DNA of 36,436 nucleotides from Acidimicrobiia bacterium. GTDB lineage: Bacteria; Actinomycetota; Acidimicrobiia; IMCC26256; PALSA-555. Positions 31,991-36,436 of this stretch are shown piece after piece. The stretch's first letter is position 1. Every line of letters starts with the position of its first letter. The position numbers and the translations under genes were made by a program. The notes under the pieces are model-generated. The model did not search any database. It was given only the letters and a program-made list of their open reading frames with translations, and was not told the origin of the DNA. The stretch lies in assembly GCA_022865365.1 (NCBI GenBank), contig JALHSW010000101.1:1-36436 (forward strand), read 5' to 3'.

Positions 31991-33040
31991 CGCGTCGGTT
32001 CCGCGGTCGTCGCTGAACGGTCCGCCGCCCGTGCGTCCGGCCGCGGGATCGCCGCCAACGAGCAACGCCGCCACCGTGTCCAGCGTTGGCATGAGCTCGC
32101 GGAGCTCACGCGGCGGCGGGAAGTACTCGGCTTCCTCGGTCACAAAGACCGGCTCGACGCCATCGCGAGGCGCAAGCTTCGTGATGACGGCCTGCACCAG
32201 ATCCTCGGGCGCACTCGCGCCCGCGGTCACTCCGACGATCGACGCGCTCCCGAGTGCGGCGACATCGAGCTCTTCGGGCCCGTCGACGCGCAGGACGCGA
32301 GCACAGCCGGCCTCGTTGGCGACCTTCGCGAGCGCGATGGTGTTCGAGGAGTTCGAGCTGCCGATGACGATCACCGCGTCGGCCCGGATCGCGATCTCAC
32401 GCAGCGCGGCCTGCCGGTTGGTGGTGGCGAAGCAGAGGTCGTTGCGTGCGGCGGTCCACAGCTCGGGGAACTGCTCGCGGGCGCGCTCCATGATCCCCTC
32501 CCAATCGTGGAGGGCGAGCGTCGTCTGTGCGAGGAGTGCCACGCGCTCGGCGTCGTGGACGGTGGAGAGCACTTCGTCGAGGTCACCCTCCCGCTCGACG
32601 AGCCGCATCGCATCCCGTGCGACGGCGAGCGTGCCGACTGCCTCGTCGTGGCCCTCGTGGCCGACATACAGGATCGTGTAGCCCTTCGACGCCCGGACCT
32701 TGGCCTCGTGGTGCACCTTGGTGACGAGTGGGCAGACGGCGTTGACCACGAATCGCCCACGCTCGCGTGCGCTCGCGACGATCTCTGGCGCGCTCCCGTG
32801 CGCCGAGAGCATGAGCGGCGCGCCCGCGGGCACTTCGTCGATGTCGTCGACGAACATCACTCCGAGCTGGTGGAAGCGATCGACCACGAGCCGGTTGTGC
32901 ACGATCTCGTGGTAGCAGTACACCGGCGGATCAAACGCCCGCACCATCCAGGCCAACGCCTTGATGGCCATCTCCACGCCGGCACAGAAGCCGCGGGGCT
33001 CGGCGAGGAGCACGCGTTCGACCCGCGCGGGTTCGGCCAT
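31955..33040 (-). CDS. ispH: 4-hydroxy-3-methylbut-2-enyl diphosphate reductase
   Basis: VLLAEPRGFCAGVEMAIKAL; YHEIVHNRLVVDRF; LSAHGSAPEIV; CPLVTKVHHEA; CFATTNRQAAL; IVIGSSNSSNT; VTAGASAPEDLVQ. Confidence 0.96.
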   Translation of the reverse strand: MAEPARVERVLLAEPRGFCAGVEMAIKALAWMVRAFDPPVYCYHEIVHNRLVVDRFHQLGVMFVDDIDEVPAGAPLMLSAHGSAPEIVASARERGRFVVNAVCPLVTKVHHEAKVRASKGYTILYVGHEGHDEAVGTLAVARDAMRLVEREGDLDEVLSTVHDAERVALLAQTTLALHDWEGIMERAREQFPELWTAARNDLCFATTNRQAALREIAIRADAVIVIGSSNSSNTIALAKVANEAGCARVLRVDGPEELDVAALGSASIVGVTAGASAPEDLVQAVITKLAPRDGVEPVFVTEEAEYFPPPRELRELMPTLDTVAALLVGGDPAAGRTGGGPFSDDRGTDASAVLATLGNDA

Positions 33041-33045
33041 GACCC

Positions 33046-33051
33046 AGCGTA
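33046..33051 (-). promoter_or_regulatory. -10-like TACGCT, 5 nt from the ispH ATG
   Basis: TACGCT-gggtc-ATG on the minus strand. Confidence 0.35.
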
Positions 33052-33098
33052 CGCCGAAGGAGGGTGCACGCCGAAGCAGGGTGCACGCCGAAACAGGA
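33051..33098. repeat. 17-bp tandem repeat, about 2.8 copies, in the ispH/DUF512 intergenic region
   Basis: acgccgaaggagggtgc / acgccgaagcagggtgc / acgccgaaacagga. Confidence 0.85.
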
Positions 33099-33108
33099 GG
33101 GCGGGCTT

Positions 33109-33126
33109 CTACGGGTCGTCCCGTAG
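33109..33126. promoter_or_regulatory. Palindrome upstream of the DUF512 gene, candidate operator
   Basis: Perfect inverted repeat ctacggg-tcgt-cccgtag; right arm overlaps a TAGACT -10-like box (33124-33129). Confidence 0.4.
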
Positions 33127-33136
33127 ACTCATGTGC

Positions 33137-34510
33137 ATGCCGACCGCCCGCGTCACGGCGGTCGCGCCCGATTCTCCGGCTGCGTCCGTGGGGATGCTGG
33201 CTGGCGACGAACTCCTCAGCGTCAACGGCGAGACGGTGCGCGACGTCATCCAGTACCAGATGCACGCTGACGAGCCGCGCGTCGAGCTCGAGGTGCGGCG
33301 CGGCGGGCTGGAGCGCCAGATCGTCGTGGCCAAGGACGCGGGGGAGCCGCTCGGGCTCCAGCTGTCGAGCCCGGTCTTCGACCGCGTGCGCACGTGCGAC
33401 AACCACTGTCCGTTCTGCTTCATCTACCAGCTGCCGGCCGGGATGCGCCCGAGCCTCTCGGTGAAGGACGACGACTACCGCCTCTCCTTCCTCTACGGGA
33501 ACTTCACGACACTCACGCGCTTCACCGAGGCCGACCTGGAGCGGGTCGTGTCGGAGCGCCTCGGGCCCCTCTACGTCAGCATCCACGCGACCGACCCCGA
33601 GCTGCGGGCCCGGCTCCTGCGCAACCGCCGGGGGGCCACCAGCCTCCGCTGGCTCGGCGCCCTCCTCGAGGCGGGCATCGAGATCCACGGGCAGATCGTC
33701 GTGTGCCCCGACCTCAACGACGGGGACGCGCTCGACACCACGTTGCTCGGGATCCTCGACCGTTACCCGCGGCTCGCGACCGTGGGCGTCGTGCCGCTGG
33801 GCGTGAGCGCGCACACCGCAGAGCCCGAGCTCCGACCCCACACGGCCGCCGAAGCGGGTCGGGTCATCGACACCATCGAGACCTGGCAGCACCGATTCGC
33901 CCGCACGCTCGGGCGCCGGCTCGTGTACGCCGCCGACGAGTACTACCTGCTCGCCTCTCGGTCCTTTCCGGCGCTCGACGAGTACGACGACGTCGCGCAG
34001 CACGAGAACGGCATCGGCATGGCGGTCACCTTCAGCCGTGAGGTCGATGCGGCGCTCGCCGGCGCGACGGTCGACGGCGTGCGAGGGCGCACGGGGTTCT
34101 TCGCGTCGGTCGATGGCGCGCCGGCGATGGGGTATCGAGCGAACCGCGATGCGCCGGTAGCGTTCTGGGTTCGCTCGGAGCGCCCTATCGGCATCGTGAC
34201 GGGAGAGTACGGCCGGCGCGTGCTCGATCCACTTCTCGATCGCCTGTCGGCTGCCGCAGGCGTGCCGGTGCGCACCGTCCCGGTCGCGAACGAGTTCTTC
34301 GGCGGCAACATCGCGGTTACCGGCCTGCTCACCGGCTCCGACGTCGCGCGCGCGCTGGCCGAGCAGCCGGCCGGGGATCGCTACCTGCTCCCGGACGTCG
34401 TGCTCTCCGAGGGGCGGTTCCTCGACGACACCACGCCCGCGGATCTCCCACTCCTCGTCGAAGTCGTCCCGACCGACGGGGCCGCGCTCGTCGCCGCCGT
34501 GCGCGCATGA
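33137..34510 (+). CDS. PDZ-containing DUF512 family protein (radical-SAM-like CX3CX2C)
   Basis: PDZ-like MPTARVTAVAPDSPAASVGMLAGDELLSVNGETVRDVIQYQ; RVRTCDNHCPFCFIYQLPAGMRPSLSVKDDDYRLSFLYGNFTTLTRFTEADLERVVSERLGPLYVSIHATDP. ATG at 33131 is an alternative start. Confidence 0.88.
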   Translation: MPTARVTAVAPDSPAASVGMLAGDELLSVNGETVRDVIQYQMHADEPRVELEVRRGGLERQIVVAKDAGEPLGLQLSSPVFDRVRTCDNHCPFCFIYQLPAGMRPSLSVKDDDYRLSFLYGNFTTLTRFTEADLERVVSERLGPLYVSIHATDPELRARLLRNRRGATSLRWLGALLEAGIEIHGQIVVCPDLNDGDALDTTLLGILDRYPRLATVGVVPLGVSAHTAEPELRPHTAAEAGRVIDTIETWQHRFARTLGRRLVYAADEYYLLASRSFPALDEYDDVAQHENGIGMAVTFSREVDAALAGATVDGVRGRTGFFASVDGAPAMGYRANRDAPVAFWVRSERPIGIVTGEYGRRVLDPLLDRLSAAAGVPVRTVPVANEFFGGNIAVTGLLTGSDVARALAEQPAGDRYLLPDVVLSEGRFLDDTTPADLPLLVEVVPTDGAALVAAVRA

Positions 34511-35835
34511 GCTTGCCCGTCGTCGCGATCGTCGGGCGACCGAACGTGGGGAAGTCGACGCTGGTGAACCGCATCGTCGGCCGGCGTGCCGCGATCGTGC
34601 AGGAGAAGCCCGGGGTCACCCGGGACCGCAAGGAGCTCGAGGCGAGCTGGTGTGGCCGGAGCTTCGTCGTCGTCGACACCGGCGGCTGGCTCCCGGCTCA
34701 CGCGGCCGCCGCCGACCCCGCAGTGCTGGTGCGCCAGGTCAGCGAGCAAGCCGAGCGCGCGATCGCCGAGGCCGACGTGATCCTGTGCGTCGTCGACGTG
34801 ACGGTCGGTGCCGTCGAGGAGGACGACGCCGTCGCCCGGGTGCTCCGCCGCTCCGGGAAGCCCGTCATCGTCGCGGTGAACAAGGTCGATGACGAACGCC
34901 GCGAGCCCGACACGTGGGCGTTCGCCCGCCTCGGACTCGGAACACCGTTTCCGATCTCGTCCGGCCACGGGCGGGGGACCGGCGAGCTACTCGACGCCGT
35001 CGTTGCCGCGCTCCCGCCCGAGACGGAGGACGCGGAGGATCCCGGGCCCGACGGGATCTTCTCGGTGACGATCGTCGGGCGTCCGAACGTCGGGAAGTCG
35101 ACGTTGTTCAACCGGCTGGTCGGCGATGACCGGTCGGTGGTGCACGACGAGCCGGGCACCACCCGCGACGCGATCGACACGATCATCGAGACCCCGGATG
35201 GACCACTGCGCTTCATCGACACCGCCGGCATGCGGCGCCGGAGCCGAATCGACGAGGCCACCGAGTACTACGGCCTCCTGCGCGCGCTCGAGGCAGTCGA
35301 TCGCGCCGATGCGGCACTGCTGGTGATCGACGCCGAAGCGGGCGTGACGCACCAGGACCAGCGACTCGCAGAGCGCGTCGACGCTTCGGGGACCGCGATC
35401 GTGGTCGTGCTCAACAAGTGGGACCTCGTCAAGGACGCCGACCAGCGTCGTCAGGTGCTCGAGGACGTCGCCGACCGGCTCGCGTTCCTCGGCTACGCGC
35501 CGGTGCTCAAGATCTCGGCGCTGACCGGCTCACGGTTCGACAAGCTGCTCCCGGCGCTCCGTGAGGCCGAGGAGGCATACCACCGCCGGATCCCGACCGC
35601 CGCACTCAACCGCCTCATGCAGGAGGCCCAGGCCCATCACCCACCGCCCGTGGTGAAGCGGCACCGGCCCCGGGTCCTGTACGCCACCCAGGGCGCCACC
35701 GACCCACCGACGTTCACCCTCTTTGCCACCCACGAGCTTCCGGCGACCTACCTCCGGTACCTCGAGCGTCGCATGCGGGAGGCCTTCGACTTCGGGCCGA
35801 CGCCGATCAAGCTTCGGGTCCGCCGCCGGGGGTGA
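34507..35835 (+). CDS. der: Ribosome biogenesis GTPase Der (EngA)
   Basis: Two GTPase domains: VAIVGRPNVGKSTLVNRIVGRR and VTIVGRPNVGKSTLFNRLVGDD; NKWDLVKDADQRR; KH-like C-terminus. Confidence 0.97.
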   Translation: MSLPVVAIVGRPNVGKSTLVNRIVGRRAAIVQEKPGVTRDRKELEASWCGRSFVVVDTGGWLPAHAAAADPAVLVRQVSEQAERAIAEADVILCVVDVTVGAVEEDDAVARVLRRSGKPVIVAVNKVDDERREPDTWAFARLGLGTPFPISSGHGRGTGELLDAVVAALPPETEDAEDPGPDGIFSVTIVGRPNVGKSTLFNRLVGDDRSVVHDEPGTTRDAIDTIIETPDGPLRFIDTAGMRRRSRIDEATEYYGLLRALEAVDRADAALLVIDAEAGVTHQDQRLAERVDASGTAIVVVLNKWDLVKDADQRRQVLEDVADRLAFLGYAPVLKISALTGSRFDKLLPALREAEEAYHRRIPTAALNRLMQEAQAHHPPPVVKRHRPRVLYATQGATDPPTFTLFATHELPATYLRYLERRMREAFDFGPTPIKLRVRRRG

Positions 35836-35931
35836 CGGGAGCAGTGTCCGGTTCGGTGCACCGGCTGCACCTCCACGCCACGACCAGGGAGCTCGACCGG
35901 CGCGCCCCTCGCCGGGTGCTGGAATGGGCGA

Positions 35932-36180
35932 GTGCCCTGGTGTGACGAATGCGACCGCTTCCTGTCGCCCGCGAGCGTGCGCCGCGACGGGACGTGTCCG
36001 ACCTGCAGTCGACCGGTCGATCGCGGGAAGGCGAAGGGCGCAGCGGCCGCGCCGGCCGCGACGGACGAGGAGCCGCTCGAGCCCGTGCCGTGGCACTTCA
36101 AGCTCCTCCTGGCCGCGGTCGCGCTGTACCTCGGGTACCGAGCGTTCCAGGGCATCGAGTGGCTGGTCGGCCAGGGCTGA
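35932..36180 (+). CDS. Small zinc-ribbon protein with one C-terminal TM helix
   Basis: 82 aa: CDECDRFLSPASVRRDGTCPTCSRPVDRG (CXXC-X15-CXXC) then Ala-rich linker and HFKLLLAAVALYLGYRAFQGIEWLVG. Confidence 0.7.
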   Translation: MPWCDECDRFLSPASVRRDGTCPTCSRPVDRGKAKGAAAAPAATDEEPLEPVPWHFKLLLAAVALYLGYRAFQGIEWLVGQG

Positions 36181-36230
36181 GCCGCCCGCCTGGAGAGCGC
36201 GCTGCGATTCCTGGGCGGGACGACGCGGGC

Positions 36231-36436
36231 TCATCCGGTGTCGGGGGGTGGCGCCCGGTCGGGGGGTGTGAGCCACCAGCCGGTGTGGTGGATCTCGAGG
36301 CCGTCGGTGGCGTGACAGCCTTCGATACGACAGTGAGGGTCGCGCCATTCGATGGCGGTGTTGAGGAACGTGTCGCCGCTTCGGCCGAGGTGCGCGATGT
36401 GGGTGACGTCGCGGCCGTGGGTGAGGACCACGTCGA
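36231..36436 (-). CDS. DUF222/HNH endonuclease-like protein, C-terminal part (runs off window edge)
   Basis: VLTHGRDVTHIAHLGRSGDTFLNTAIEWRDPHCRIEGCHATDGLEIHHTGWWLTPPDRAPPPDTG*: CxxxxC...HH core as in actinobacterial DUF222/HNH proteins. Confidence 0.6.
   Translation of the reverse strand, partial: DVVLTHGRDVTHIAHLGRSGDTFLNTAIEWRDPHCRIEGCHATDGLEIHHTGWWLTPPDRAPPPDTG

Noticed and set aside
33051-33098. CRISPR-like array
   Set aside because: Contiguous 17-bp units without spacers.

Overview
The window is GC-rich, gene-dense bacterial chromosome. Gene content and order look actinobacterial, probably Acidimicrobiia-like (lineage is inference; no search was run). It opens with the 3' end of a 23S rRNA and a 5S rRNA. 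These are followed by a TPR protein, an SSB-like OB-fold protein and korA/korB (2-oxoacid:ferredoxin oxidoreductase). The conserved block is then tlyA-nadK-recN-steA-(steB/mctB-like)-murJ-(alkaline-phosphatase-fold membrane protein)-(MraY/WecA-like)-GT39-pyrG-NUDIX-xerD-DksA/TraR-M50 protease-HD-trpS-scpA-scpB-rluB-aroH-tyrA-aroA-cmk-plsC-ispH-PDZ/DUF512-der. A zinc-ribbon membrane protein and the edge of a DUF222/HNH-like ORF close the window. I found no CRISPR array, prophage, transposon or tRNA. The observations most worth checking are: (1) an in-frame TGA that separates the N-terminal membrane helix from the rest of the SteB/MctB-like protein; (2) a division/envelope gene neighbourhood containing an uncharacterised alkaline-phosphatase-fold membrane protein and a MraY-like protein with an altered active-site motif; (3) a 30-codon ORF with a triple QVAGK repeat that overlaps the genes on both sides; (4) a recurring TANNNT-N5-8-RTG arrangement suggesting leaderless promoters; (5) a 17-bp tandem repeat and a palindrome in the ispH/DUF512 divergent promoter region.
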